DNA from: Acidobacteriota bacterium
GTDB lineage: Bacteria > Acidobacteriota > Terriglobia > Bryobacterales > Bryobacteraceae
Length of the DNA: 41,883 nucleotides
Direction: 5' to 3'
NCBI GenBank assembly: GCA_003223115.1
Contig: QHXW01000039.1
Span: 1-41,883, forward strand
How positions within the stretch are numbered: the first letter of the stretch is position 1; every line of letters starts with the position of its first letter. The notes beneath the pieces are model-generated. The model did not search any database and had not been told where the DNA came from. It saw only the letters and a program-made list of their open reading frames with translations. Below, in pieces: positions 1 to 8,037 of this stretch. A program made the position numbers and the translations under genes.

Positions 1-103
1 CTGCGGTGAACAGCCTCGCCTGAAACTCATTCAAGGTGCGGAACACCTTCAGCCATCGCCTTTCCGCTCCCGAAACAGACCGCCCTCGCGTGGACCTGAT
101 CAT
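1..103 (-). CDS. possible transposase-like protein, N-terminal part only
   Basis: An open frame starts at an ATG at 103 on the minus strand and runs off the left edge, giving about 34 visible residues. A purine-rich AAGGTGG lies directly before the start, though closer than usual. The visible part includes the phrase FRTLNEFQARLF, which reminds me of the N-terminus of transposases whose next segment reads LGRGGIS. That segment would lie outside the window, so the family call is recall-based inference. It could also be a chance open frame. Confidence 0.3.
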   Translation of the reverse strand, partial: MIRSTRGRSVSGAERRWLKVFRTLNEFQARLFTA

Positions 104-192
104 CCACCTTAGAATATGCTCGTCTCAAACATTTGTTCCGTTTATTGTTTGACTCCGACTTAGCTCAGAATCTGATGCCGCGCTCTTCGTCC

Positions 193-1479
193 TCACTCGC
201 CCCCGGAAGCCTGTTTTCGTGGGCGGAACAGATCCATCACGTCAATCTTGGCGTCGAAAGCCACATCTATGAAGCCCACCATCATTTCATCCCAACTTTG
301 GTCACCCCAGCGAACTTCTGCCTTCGGGTCGGGATTGCGCGGATTATTCGGAGAATTATCGAAATGCGCTGTGCATTCGATTCGTGTGCCGCGCGGCAGC
401 GTCAGGGGATCGGTGAGAATGTAGGGCATCTGCCAGAAAAAGATGTAATTGGCCACGCGCAACAGCGTCTCGTCGCGCCCGTCCGGAAAGATCATGCGAT
501 AATCGAACGACTTTCCGCGCAGGTGCATGTGCGGGTTCATGCTCACCACGCTCACATCGTGCTGCAATGTAAATTTTGATTGCACCTCGGTGTCCGGCGC
601 GCCCGGCGGAATCACGAACTTGTCCGTTGCCACAGCCAGCGTATACACACGTTTCGCGGGCGGCCCTTTCGAAAACGTCAGCCCGATCTTGCTTCGGTCC
701 GCACCCGCCTTGCCATTGGTGGTGTAATGCACTTGGAAAATCAAGTCCGAGCCCGCCTTGATCAACTTGGCCTCGCCCTGCGCCAGAATCTGCGGCCCCA
801 CACCCGGCACGTAGAAATCCAGAAACTCGTCGTATGGCGTGCGTCCGAAGCGCCAGTCCTCCTTCGGGACGAAGGCCTCGACGGGCTTTGCATCGGCAAA
901 ATATTTCGATCCCGGCGGCCGCACGAAAATCAACGCGTGATGCACGAGCTTGCGATTGCCGGGCCGCAGCTCCGCGATGCTCACCCACTTGTCTTCCTTG
1001 AATCCCGTGGGGATCACGAAGTGCTGGTAAGGTATCGTGCCCGATGCCGGTACCTGAAATTCCTGAGGCATCTCGAGCACCAGGTCGGGCTGCCCCATCC
1101 CCCAGCCTTCTACAAACTCGACTGGCGGCGGAGCGTCTTTGGCCTCGCCTTCGGGCGCGCCCGCATCCACCCAGGCCGCTACCGTATCGATCTGGGTCTG
1201 GTTGAGCGACTGGTCGTTGCGGAATTTGCCATAGTGCGGGTCCGCGAACCACGGCGGCATTTTCTTGACGAGCACGGCTTCGCGTATGGCCTTGGCCCAC
1301 GGGCGCACGTCTTTGTACGTGAGAAACGACATGGGCGCAATTTCGCCCGGCCGGTGGCACCCCTGACATTTGCTCTGCAGAATGGGCAGAACATCTTTGG
1401 TAAAAACCGGCGCGGGCGATGCCCCGAACGCCGCGGCGCTCCCAAGCACACCCAACACGCAAACGACAGCAACCCTCAT
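193..1479 (-). CDS. secreted cytochrome c / copper type II monooxygenase-like fusion protein
   Basis: A 428-residue exported protein. A signal peptide covers about residues 1-20. A cytochrome c domain follows with the haem-binding CQGCH at 38-42 and candidate axial Met at 50 or 74. The remainder (about 130-420) resembles the two-lobed peptidylglycine/dopamine monooxygenase fold: an HH pair at 180-181 (LVHHALIF) and an HMH motif at 317-319 (NPHMHLRGK) match the two copper-ligand motifs known from that family. The inferred role is periplasmic copper-dependent oxidation with the fused haem passing electrons; the substrate cannot be told from sequence. It is transcribed alone, away from a dead toxin-antitoxin locus whose remains end about 25 bp upstream. 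The ATG at 1479 has a weak GGGGA about 8 nt upstream. Domain calls are solid; activity is inferred. Confidence 0.85.
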   Translation of the reverse strand: MRVAVVCVLGVLGSAAAFGASPAPVFTKDVLPILQSKCQGCHRPGEIAPMSFLTYKDVRPWAKAIREAVLVKKMPPWFADPHYGKFRNDQSLNQTQIDTVAAWVDAGAPEGEAKDAPPPVEFVEGWGMGQPDLVLEMPQEFQVPASGTIPYQHFVIPTGFKEDKWVSIAELRPGNRKLVHHALIFVRPPGSKYFADAKPVEAFVPKEDWRFGRTPYDEFLDFYVPGVGPQILAQGEAKLIKAGSDLIFQVHYTTNGKAGADRSKIGLTFSKGPPAKRVYTLAVATDKFVIPPGAPDTEVQSKFTLQHDVSVVSMNPHMHLRGKSFDYRMIFPDGRDETLLRVANYIFFWQMPYILTDPLTLPRGTRIECTAHFDNSPNNPRNPDPKAEVRWGDQSWDEMMVGFIDVAFDAKIDVMDLFRPRKQASGGE

Positions 1480-1504
1480 GAATAGATCCCCGGATCAGAA
1501 TACG

Positions 1505-1579
1505 CTAGTGCGCCGGCCGGTTCAAGATGATCAGACGAGAACTGACGAGAACAACCGCCGATGTCATGCACGAAATCAC
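1505..1579 (-). pseudogene. stub of a PIN-domain toxin (FitB/VapC type)
   Basis: A GTG at 1579 overlaps the TGA of the FitA-like antitoxin remnant (GTGA overlap), the usual arrangement for FitA/FitB or VapB/VapC pairs. The 24-codon frame includes SAVVLV, which fits the start of a PIN domain (usual form VIVVDASAVV), but it stops at a TAG and no later PIN motif (second acidic residue, DALIAAT-like segment) follows before the next gene. I infer that almost all of the toxin gene was deleted. The match is short, so the call rests mainly on position. Confidence 0.4.
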
Positions 1580-1806
1580 CGGCTGTCTCGCTCCGCCCTG
1601 ACCGCGTCTGCCGCGGAAATGCGGGGATTCACAGGCGAAAGTCTGGCCAGCCGCTCTTCTAATTCAGCCAGCGTGGGACGTGAGGCGACGTGCTCCACTT
1701 CCCGCAGCAGCTAGTCGGAGAGCGACAGGCCTTCCGTCGCTGCCTGTGCCTTGAGCCTCCGATGCACGGCATCCGGCACGTGCCGAATTTGGATCATCCT
1801 GGACAT
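1576..1806 (-). pseudogene. FitA/VapB-type ribbon-helix-helix antitoxin with an internal amber stop
   Basis: Reading from ATG 1806 to TGA 1576 gives 76 sense-length codons that look like a FitA-family antitoxin: an N-terminal DNA-binding segment with MIQIRHVPD and HRRLKAQAA, then EGLSLSD, LLREVEHVA, and a C-terminal toxin-binding tail rich in Arg and Glu ending AVRAERDSR. Codon 32 is TAG (1711-1713), exactly where the family usually has Tyr or Phe in the phrase LSDYLLRE, so a single-base change of TAC/TAT to TAG explains it. The frame is otherwise undamaged, which suggests recent loss. The partner toxin downstream is reduced to a stub. Confidence 0.8.
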
Positions 1807-2022
1807 GTTTCCAGCTTCATCGTATGTGCTCAACATGTCAAGGTTAGAGCACGCGACCGCCTAAAGCCTGAGGTGAAGTCGCGCGTGTCAAGTAGATCAA
1901 TGACAAAATAATGCCATGCACAGACGTACTTTCATGGCATGCCTCGGTTTGAGCGGCCGAGGACTGGAAACTCAGCAAGGCGCTGCAACGCCGAAGGAGA
2001 TGGCCGTCGCCGGCGCGCCGCC

Positions 2023-2257
2023 GATGGTCGAACGCCCCTCCACTTTGCCGTTCAAAGCGCTCACGTGGACATGATCTTCTTTCTGACTCAACACGGCGCC
2101 GATCTCAGCGCTGGCCGGAAAGCCCTTACTCGACGCCATCGATTCCCCCGACCAGTCGATACCAGCCGAAATGGCGCAAGTTTTGTTGATGAATGCGTCC
2201 GATCCGATTTCCAACATCGGCTGTCTCCCCAAAAACTGCGGCGCGGGAAGCCGGTAG
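2023..2257 (+). pseudogene. ankyrin-repeat protein fragment, frameshifted
   Basis: One frame starting at about 2023 reads DGRTPLHFAVQSAHVDM and continues to HGADLSA, a textbook ankyrin repeat. At about 2115 the similarity moves to the next frame, which continues GKPLLDAIDSPDQSIPAEMA, then VLLMNASDP, and ends at TAG 2257. The second part also has the rhythm of an ankyrin repeat helix pair. No start codon joined to a full protein is visible; an ATG at 1916 (MHRRTFMACLG) could be the old signal-peptide start but is out of frame. I read this as the remains of an exported ankyrin-repeat protein. The first half is convincing, the second is inference. Confidence 0.5.
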
Positions 2258-2379
2258 TCGGCTGCGGTCGAAGTCACAGGCTGTTCAATCCGGCTCCGCC
2301 GGAGGCATGTTGGACTCCTGCCTCCTCCGCTTATCTGCTCGCAATTGCCGCTCCCTGCCTCATCTAGTATGCTTTTCGC

Positions 2380-3441
2380 TTGGCTCCTCACTTGATTCTG
2401 GTCGGTGGATTCCTCGGAGCGGGCAAGACCACGCTCATGCTCAGCGCGGCCCGGCTTCTGCGCGGTATTGGCCGTTGCGTCGGCATCGTCTTGAATGACC
2501 AGGGCGACGAGCTCGTGGATACGCGTCTGGCCGAGGCAGCGGGATTTCCTGCGCAGGAGATTACCGGCGGGTGCTTCTGCTGCCGCTTCTCCGAATTTGT
2601 ACAGAAGCTCGAGCGCATGGACCAGCCCGGCTCGAAGCTCGCGCCCGAGTTCATCTTTGCCGAGCCCGTGGGCACTTGTACCGACCTCTCCGCCACTATC
2701 CTGCAGCCTCTCAAGCGCTATTATCGTGAACAGTTCCGCCTGGCGCCCTTGACGGTGCTTGTCGATCCCGCAAGAGCCGAAGAATTACTGCACCCTGATG
2801 CCGACCCTCTCCTCGCGTACCTGTTTCGAAAACAGATCGCCGAAGCAGACCTGGTGCACTTCAGCAAGGCCGATCTGTACCAGCAGTTTCCCGCGCTCGA
2901 TGGCGTCGCCGCGCGCCCGCTCAGCGCGCATACCGGATCAGACATTCAGGAGTGGCTCGATGAAGTACTGTCCGAAAGCGCCGTCGCCGGCTCGCGGATT
3001 CTTGAAATTGATTACGCCAGTTACGCTGATGCCGAAGCAGCGCTCGGTTGGTTGAACTGGCAGGGCGAGCTGCGCCTTCGGAGCGCGCTGACGCCGGCCG
3101 CCGTGATTGGCCCTCTCATGGCGCGGATCGACCAATTGCTGAGCGCACGTCAAATTTCCATTGCTCACCTGAAAGTTCTGGCGCGGTCCGCCAACGGCTC
3201 TTTGAAAGCCAGCCTGTGCCGTAATGGCGGCCAGCCGTGGGTTGACGGTGCGCTCGATGCCCCTCCGTCTCCGCGCTATGCGCTCACCATCAACCTCCGC
3301 GCGGCAGGTGCTCCGGAAGAACTGTCGAGTGCGCTCGACCTCGCGCTTCGAGATTTGCCGGGCCGCGCTCGAACTGCGCATTGGGAATCTTTCCGGCCGT
3401 CTCCCCCGGTTCCCGAACATCGTTTTGAGGACGTCGCATGA
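2380..3441 (+). CDS. CobW/COG0523-family GTPase, putative metal chaperone
   Basis: A 353-residue P-loop GTPase of the CobW/COG0523 (G3E) family. The N-terminus carries the Walker A motif GGFLGAGKTT (residues 9-18) and the family's metal-binding signature CFCC (65-68, Cys-x-Cys-Cys). SKAD near residue 163 replaces the NKxD guanine-specificity motif. Such proteins insert or deliver metals such as zinc or cobalt to client proteins in the cytoplasm. The only possible start in the region is TTG 2380, since an in-frame TAG lies at 2365; it directly precedes the conserved HLILVGGF strand. The stop overlaps the next gene's start (ATGA, 3438-3441), implying translational coupling to the GH116-like enzyme. 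The metal and client are not identifiable from sequence. Confidence 0.85.
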   Translation: MAPHLILVGGFLGAGKTTLMLSAARLLRGIGRCVGIVLNDQGDELVDTRLAEAAGFPAQEITGGCFCCRFSEFVQKLERMDQPGSKLAPEFIFAEPVGTCTDLSATILQPLKRYYREQFRLAPLTVLVDPARAEELLHPDADPLLAYLFRKQIAEADLVHFSKADLYQQFPALDGVAARPLSAHTGSDIQEWLDEVLSESAVAGSRILEIDYASYADAEAALGWLNWQGELRLRSALTPAAVIGPLMARIDQLLSARQISIAHLKVLARSANGSLKASLCRNGGQPWVDGALDAPPSPRYALTINLRAAGAPEELSSALDLALRDLPGRARTAHWESFRPSPPVPEHRFEDVA

Positions 3442-6113
3442 AAATCAGCAGACGAAAGTTATTGATGGGCACTGCCGCTGGCGCCGCCGCGGCTCAAACC
3501 GCAACCAGCGCGCAATCGGTGAAACCGGGGACCACAATATCCGGGCGGCGTGCGTCATCACAGCCCATGCCCGGCCGCCGCTTCACCAAAGAGTCGCTCC
3601 GGGAGATCGCGTTTCCGCTCGGTGGAATCGGCACCGGCACGGTCTCGCTCTGCGGGCGCGGTGATTTTCGCGACTGGGAAATCTTCAACCGACCGAATAA
3701 AGGCGGCGTTCTGCCGTTCACGTTCGTCGCGCTGCATCTTTCAGGTGGCGGCCTGGCCAAACCGCTCATACGCGTCGTGGAACGGCAGCCGCATCCGCCG
3801 TTCACCGGTTCCGATGGCGTGGCGCGCGAGACTGGCCTGGGGTTGCCGCGCTTTCGCGAAGCCGTATTCACCGGGTCTTATCCATTTGCGCACATCGATT
3901 TCGTCGACTCGAAGCTGCCGGTTGAAGTGTCGCTCGATGCCTTCAATCCCATGATCCCGCTCGAAACCGCTGATTCCAGCCTCCCGGTCGCGGTGCTCAC
4001 CTATACCGTCCGCAATCGATCCACATCGGCGCTCAATGCCGCGCTCGCATTTTCCATCATGAATCCTGTGGGCTACGACGGCGTGACCCGTCTCTCTTCC
4101 CGCTATGCGCCTTCCTTCGGTGCCAACCTGAACGAATTCCGTACCGAAAACGGCCTTTGCGGATTGCATCTTTCTTCCACGAAATATCCGCCAGATTCTC
4201 CGCACTACGGGTCCTTGGCCGTCGTCACCGAGGCCGGCAATAACTCGTACCGTCTGCGATGGGAGCATGGCGAGTGGTGGGATGAGTTTCAAAAATGGTG
4301 GGATGAGTTCCTGGCGCGGGGCAGGTTCCCCAACGCCACCACTGGTCCTTCGGACGACAAGACCAGCGAGTACGCATCGCTCGCATCGCATGCCGTAATC
4401 AAGCCCGGCGAGACCAGAAACATCACTTTTGTTCTGGCCTGGCACTTTCCCAACACTGAAAATTACTGGCGTGAGCCGGTCAACGCCACCGACTGGAGCG
4501 ACAAAAAAGAAGGGCGCAATCAGCCGCTCAAGAACGAATACGGCGGCAAATGGAGCTCGGCCTGGGAGCCCGCCGTTCACACCCTGCGCGAACTCGGCTC
4601 CCTGCGCACGCGCTCGCAAAAATATCGCGACACGCTCTACGCCTCCACGCTGCCGGCACCGTTGATCGATGCCGTGTCCAGCCAGGCATCCATCCTGCGC
4701 ACCAATACCGTGATGGTGCTGGACGGCAAACTGGTGCTCGCCTTTGAAGGCTGCAATGATCACGCCGGCTGCTGCCCCATGAACTGCACCCACGTCTACA
4801 ACTACGAGCAGGCTCTGGCGCATCTTTATCCGGATCTCGAGCGCAGTATGCGAGAAACCGATTTTCTGATGAACCTGCGGCCCGATGGCAGCATGAGCTT
4901 CCGCACGCCTGTGCCGCTGCGTGCCGGCGGTAACAAGGTGCATCCCGCGGCCGACGGCCAGATGGGCTGCGTTATGAAGGTCTATCGCGAGTGGATGCGC
5001 GGCGCGGGCGACGAATGGCTGCGCAAGCTCTGGCCCAGCGTCAAACGCGCTGTCGAGTACGCCTGGGTGAAGTGGGATGCCGACCGCGACGGTGTCATGG
5101 AAGGCGAGCAGCACAACACCTACGACATTGAGTTCTACGGCCCCAACTCCATGATGGGCACTCTGTATCTCGGCGCGCTCACCGCCGCCGCGCGCATGGC
5201 AGAGCACCTGGGTGATCAAGCTGCCGCACAAAGCTACAGCGCGCTTTTCGAAAAGGGACGGTCAAGCCTCGATCAACTGTTGTGGAACGGCGACTATTAC
5301 GTGCAGAAGGTCGACGAATCGCAGCCCAAAGCATCGCACTACCAATACGGCGAAGGTTGCCTTTCGGACCAACTGCTAGGTCAATGGTTCGCTGAAGTGG
5401 TCGGCCTCGGAAAGCTGTTGCCGCATGATCACCTGCGCGCCACGCTCGCTTCGATTTTCCGTTACAACTTCAATACCGATTTCGATGATTTCGCAAACGC
5501 CCAGCGGATTTACGCCATCAATGACGAGCGCGGCCTGCTGCTGTGCAGTTGGCCCAAGGGCAAGCGGCCCGCTCTGCCGTTTGTCTATTCCGACGAAGTC
5601 TGGACCGGCATCGAGTATCAGGTCGCCGCGCACCTCATCTATGAGGGCATGGTCAAGGAAGGCCTGGCCATCGTCGACGCGGCACGTGCGCGTTACGACG
5701 GCGAGCGCCGCAACCCCTGGAATGAAATCGAGTGCGGTCACCACTACGCGCGCGCCATGTCGAGCTGGTCGCTGCTCACGGCAATTTCGGGCTTTGGCTA
5801 TTCGGCTCCAGAGCGCGACCTCCGCTTCCAGCCGCGCGTCCCCGCGAATCCGTTTCGCTCTCTCTACTCAACCGGAACGGCCTGGGGCAGCTACACCCAA
5901 CAATCGACAAGACAGGCGCTCGACGCCGAACTCGCCGTCGAAGGCGGCACCCTCGAGCTGGCAACCATACGCCTGCCATTCGCCGGCGCACGAGCAAAAG
6001 TACACGCAAGTGTGCCCGCGTCCGTCGAGATCGCGGCCGGCGAGGCTACGGTGCGCTTGACGGCTCCAGCCAAGCTCGGCCCCGGCGAAAAACTGAAGCT
6101 GACGCTCTCCTGA
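3438..6113 (+). CDS. GH116-family (GBA2-like) glycoside hydrolase, Tat-exported
   Basis: An 891-residue protein related to bacterial and animal non-lysosomal glucosylceramidases (GH116). The N-terminus SRRKLLMGTAAGAAAA is a twin-arginine-type signal. The GBA2 N-terminal domain begins at FPLGGIGTGTVSLCGRGDF and is followed by an (alpha/alpha)6 catalytic domain from about residue 400. Asp563 in HNTYDIEFYG is the likely acid/base residue, and Glu437 in LAFEG the likely nucleophile; this follows from recalled family motifs, not an alignment. The family cleaves beta-glucosides or xylosides, so a periplasmic beta-glycosidase is expected. The loop after FEG is rich in Cys and His (CNDHAGCCPMNC), unusual for the family as I know it and possibly metal-binding. 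The gene starts inside the last codons of the CobW-type gene. Confidence 0.85.
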   Translation: MKISRRKLLMGTAAGAAAAQTATSAQSVKPGTTISGRRASSQPMPGRRFTKESLREIAFPLGGIGTGTVSLCGRGDFRDWEIFNRPNKGGVLPFTFVALHLSGGGLAKPLIRVVERQPHPPFTGSDGVARETGLGLPRFREAVFTGSYPFAHIDFVDSKLPVEVSLDAFNPMIPLETADSSLPVAVLTYTVRNRSTSALNAALAFSIMNPVGYDGVTRLSSRYAPSFGANLNEFRTENGLCGLHLSSTKYPPDSPHYGSLAVVTEAGNNSYRLRWEHGEWWDEFQKWWDEFLARGRFPNATTGPSDDKTSEYASLASHAVIKPGETRNITFVLAWHFPNTENYWREPVNATDWSDKKEGRNQPLKNEYGGKWSSAWEPAVHTLRELGSLRTRSQKYRDTLYASTLPAPLIDAVSSQASILRTNTVMVLDGKLVLAFEGCNDHAGCCPMNCTHVYNYEQALAHLYPDLERSMRETDFLMNLRPDGSMSFRTPVPLRAGGNKVHPAADGQMGCVMKVYREWMRGAGDEWLRKLWPSVKRAVEYAWVKWDADRDGVMEGEQHNTYDIEFYGPNSMMGTLYLGALTAAARMAEHLGDQAAAQSYSALFEKGRSSLDQLLWNGDYYVQKVDESQPKASHYQYGEGCLSDQLLGQWFAEVVGLGKLLPHDHLRATLASIFRYNFNTDFDDFANAQRIYAINDERGLLLCSWPKGKRPALPFVYSDEVWTGIEYQVAAHLIYEGMVKEGLAIVDAARARYDGERRNPWNEIECGHHYARAMSSWSLLTAISGFGYSAPERDLRFQPRVPANPFRSLYSTGTAWGSYTQQSTRQALDAELAVEGGTLELATIRLPFAGARAKVHASVPASVEIAAGEATVRLTAPAKLGPGEKLKLTLS

Positions 6114-6117
6114 CCGA

Positions 6118-6137
6118 GTGGAATAGGCATTCCTGCC
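6118..6137 (+). repeat. 20-bp dispersed repeat, copy 1
   Basis: The 20 bases GTGGAATAGGCATTCCTGCC just after the GH116-like gene recur exactly at 8802-8821. A partial form (GCATTCCTGCCGGTCTGG) is at 19981. GGAAT and ATTCC within it form an inverted repeat around AGGC. It is probably a member of the short intergenic repeats common in these genomes. Confidence 0.7.
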
Positions 6138-6138
6138 A

Positions 6139-6780
6139 GTTTGATGCAGCCCTGCTTCCGCCTCCAACTCCTGCCTACTGGTTGGGATAGAGCTCCGGCG
6201 CGCCAGCTGTAGGTGGAGGGTTACCGGACTCGCTCTTTCGATATGCGAGGCGGGATCTCATTTCCACCATGGCCACGTTTCCGGAGGCCCCCCCTATAAT
6301 CCCGGACGGCCGGATTTCCCGTGGTCCGGTTTGAAACCTTGGCTTTCTTCCGTGAGCCTTCCCATCCTCGGGCCAAGGTTCAAGCACTGGTTCGCATACG
6401 CCCCGTCTTCCGTGGTTCACCCGGCCTCGCGTCCAGGCCAGCATCGGCGTGACGCCGGTTTTATCAAGCCGGCCACCGCGCTGACAAGGACACCGCCAAG
6501 TGTCCAGAGTCCCTTCGCCCCCTGCCGGTGTTACCGCCATCGGGAGAGACGTGTACCGCCCCCTGAGAGTACATTACTCATCCGTCATAGCTACTACGAA
6601 CTCATGCGCCAAGCCCGACGGGCTCTCCTCTCCTTCGACTCTACGTCTCGTTTGAGAGGAGTCCTTGCAGGTTGCTACCAGCCCCTGGGGCTCTTCCCGA
6701 CGTTAGCTCTGACAATCTTTCCTATGATGCCTGGGCCCCTATCCCGACGGTTGGCAGATTGCACAGCTTAAGCGGAATAT
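6139..6780 (-). other. hairpin-rich non-coding block, possible retroelement or structured RNA remnant
   Basis: About 640 bp between the GH116-like gene and the DUF2277 gene hold no credible protein gene. Both strands carry medium-length open frames, but their translations are low-complexity and show no domain. The DNA holds several strong hairpins: 6488-6505 (GGACAC/GTGTCC, 6-nt loop), 6612-6624 (AGCCC/GGGCT, 3-nt loop), 6625-6661 (CTCCTCTC/GAGAGGAG) and 6680-6692 (AGCCCC/GGGGCT). Their density suggests a structured RNA. I have a vague memory of similar minus-strand sequence upstream of group II intron reverse transcriptases, but no reverse transcriptase or domain V is present. The strand is assumed on that basis only. 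Confidence 0.35.
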
Positions 6781-6795
6781 TACGGTAGTACCGTA
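6781..6795. promoter_or_regulatory. perfect 15-bp palindrome TACGGTAGTACCGTA
   Basis: Seven-base perfect arms flank a central G, right at the edge of the structured block and 172 bp before the DUF2277 start. Such a symmetric AT-ended site is typical of an operator for a dimeric regulator. It could equally mark the boundary of the block as an insertion or recombination site. No regulator can be assigned. Confidence 0.4.
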
Positions 6796-6967
6796 TGCCG
6801 ACCCATTTTCCTGTGGGGAAGGCCGCTGTGGCAGAGGAAGAACCAGGCCTGAACATAAAGAAATGGCTGCAATCTCGCCCCCCCGCTGTGAGCAATCAGG
6901 GTGACAAGCAGCTCCTCTCCTGCCTCCCGCCTCTCCCTCCCGCTATCAGATAATAAATTCATTCATC

Positions 6968-7222
6968 ATGTGCCGTAGCATCAAAGTTCTCCGCCGTCCT
7001 GCCGTCCCCGTAACGCAGGATGAAATTTCCACCGCTGCCCTCCAGTTTGTGCGCAAGGTCAGCGGCTACCACAAACCTTCGCTTTCGAATCAGGCAGCGT
7101 TTGATACAGCCGTGAAAGAGATCGCTCAAGCTACCGACCGCCTTTTGCAAAGTCTCGCGCCAACGCCACGCTCTGTGGTTGACTCAGGGTCTCGCCAAGA
7201 CGCCGCCGGCAGCCAGACATGA
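6968..7222 (+). CDS. DUF2277 family protein
   Basis: A small cytoplasmic protein of 84 residues. The first 60 match the DUF2277 pattern well: MCRSIKVLRRP at the start, VTQDEISTAALQFVRKVSGY in the middle, then an Ala-rich helix ending ATDRLLQSL. The function of the family is unknown. The remaining 20 residues are not conserved as far as I can tell. The stop overlaps the start of the peroxiredoxin gene (ATGA at 7219-7222), so the two are probably translated together. No clear ribosome-binding site precedes the ATG; an AT-rich stretch (6948-6960) may include the -10 of a promoter giving a short leader. Confidence 0.85.
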   Translation: MCRSIKVLRRPAVPVTQDEISTAALQFVRKVSGYHKPSLSNQAAFDTAVKEIAQATDRLLQSLAPTPRSVVDSGSRQDAAGSQT

Positions 7223-7854
7223 CACGCCGGTTTCTGCTCGCCTCGCTTTCGGCTGCTGCCCTCGCGGCCCAGAAAGATAAACCAGTGCAAAAGGATGCTC
7301 TGTTCAATCTGCCGTCCGATCTGCCCATCCCCATCGACGACGGCGCAGCCAAACACTTGCCCGGAATGAAGGTGCCCGCCATCACGCTGGTATCGACTTC
7401 AAACCGGCGGCTCAACATGGCTGATGTGGCGCGCAAGCGCACCGTCATCTACTGCTATCCGCGAACCGGACAGCCTGGCGCGTCCATTCCGGCTACCTGG
7501 GATAAGATCCCTGGCGCGCGTGGTTGCACGCCCGAGAGCTGTGGCTTCCGCGACCATTACCAGAAGCTTCGCGCCCTCGGTGTTCAAGTCTATGGCCTCA
7601 GCACGCAGACCACCGAGTACCAGCAGGAAGTGGTTACACGGCTCCATCTGCCCTTCGAGATTCTAAGCGATGTCGATTTCAAGTTCACCAAAGCCTTGCG
7701 GCTGCCCACCTTTGAATTCGACAGTGTCACCTTGCTCAAACGCCTGACACTGATCTTCTCCGGCGGCAAAATCGAAAAAGTCTTCTATCCCGTCTTTCCC
7801 CCAGACAAGCACGCCGAAGAAGTCATCGCCTGGCTCGCTGAACCGCGCGCATAG
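7219..7854 (+). CDS. exported peroxiredoxin (AhpC/TSA superfamily, BCP-like)
   Basis: A 211-residue thioredoxin-fold peroxidase. An N-terminal signal (RRFLLASLSAAALAAQ) suggests export. The core begins at PGMKVPAITL. The active-site segment IPGARGCTPESCGFRDHY holds Cys103, the likely peroxidatic cysteine, and Cys108 five residues later as resolving cysteine, as in BCP-type enzymes. It would reduce peroxides in the periplasm with thiol-derived electrons. It is co-translated with the DUF2277 gene, a pairing that may hint at a redox role for DUF2277. The family call is firm; export is predicted from the signal alone. Confidence 0.85.
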   Translation: MTRRFLLASLSAAALAAQKDKPVQKDALFNLPSDLPIPIDDGAAKHLPGMKVPAITLVSTSNRRLNMADVARKRTVIYCYPRTGQPGASIPATWDKIPGARGCTPESCGFRDHYQKLRALGVQVYGLSTQTTEYQQEVVTRLHLPFEILSDVDFKFTKALRLPTFEFDSVTLLKRLTLIFSGGKIEKVFYPVFPPDKHAEEVIAWLAEPRA

Positions 7855-7882
7855 CAACCGGTGCCGCGTGACCATGTTGATG

Positions 7883-7902
7883 CCGCGACCGTCAGCGAGC
7901 GG
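7883..7902 (+). repeat. AACCGCGACC..AGCGAGCGGT family repeat, copy 1
   Basis: CCGCGACCGTCAGCGAGCGG lies downstream of the peroxiredoxin. Its ends (CCGC and GCGG) are inverted repeats. Related copies occur at 7935-7960, 12361-12382, 17739-17763 and, inverted, at 19935-19954, always between genes. Confidence 0.6.
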
Positions 7903-7934
7903 ATGCCGGTCAACGCTCTTGATTCCACATTCTG

Positions 7935-7960
7935 AACCGCGAGTGCCCAGCAAGCGGTCC
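7935..7960 (+). repeat. AACCGCGACC..AGCGAGCGGT family repeat, copy 2
   Basis: AACCGCGAGTGCCCAGCAAG followed by CGGTCC, a diverged copy of the intergenic repeat family. It sits about 30 bp after copy 1 and just upstream of the PadR promoter region. Confidence 0.5.
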
Positions 7961-7984
7961 CCAATTGGTTCAACCGCCCTCCCC

Positions 7985-8013
7985 TTGCGCTTCTACAAAA
8001 GCAATGATACGAT
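7985..8013 (+). promoter_or_regulatory. candidate sigma-70 promoter for padR
   Basis: TTGCGC (7985-7990) and TACGAT (8008-8013) are separated by 17 bp, the standard spacing for -35 and -10 boxes. A GGGGAA ribosome-binding sequence lies just before the padR ATG at 8038. PadR proteins commonly repress their own promoter, so an operator may overlap here, but I see no clear palindrome. Confidence 0.4.
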
Positions 8014-8037
8014 CCCTGTCAAAGCAATGGGGAAATC

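Noticed and set aside
3741-5231. A long minus-strand open frame opposite the GH116-like gene
   Set aside because: It is a shadow of codon bias in the GC-rich plus-strand gene; its translation has no recognisable domain.
6331-6771. A 146-codon plus-strand open frame in the structured block
   Set aside because: The translation is rich in Pro, Arg, Ser and Leu with no domain pattern, the other strand is also open, and the DNA is dominated by hairpins. I treat it as non-coding.
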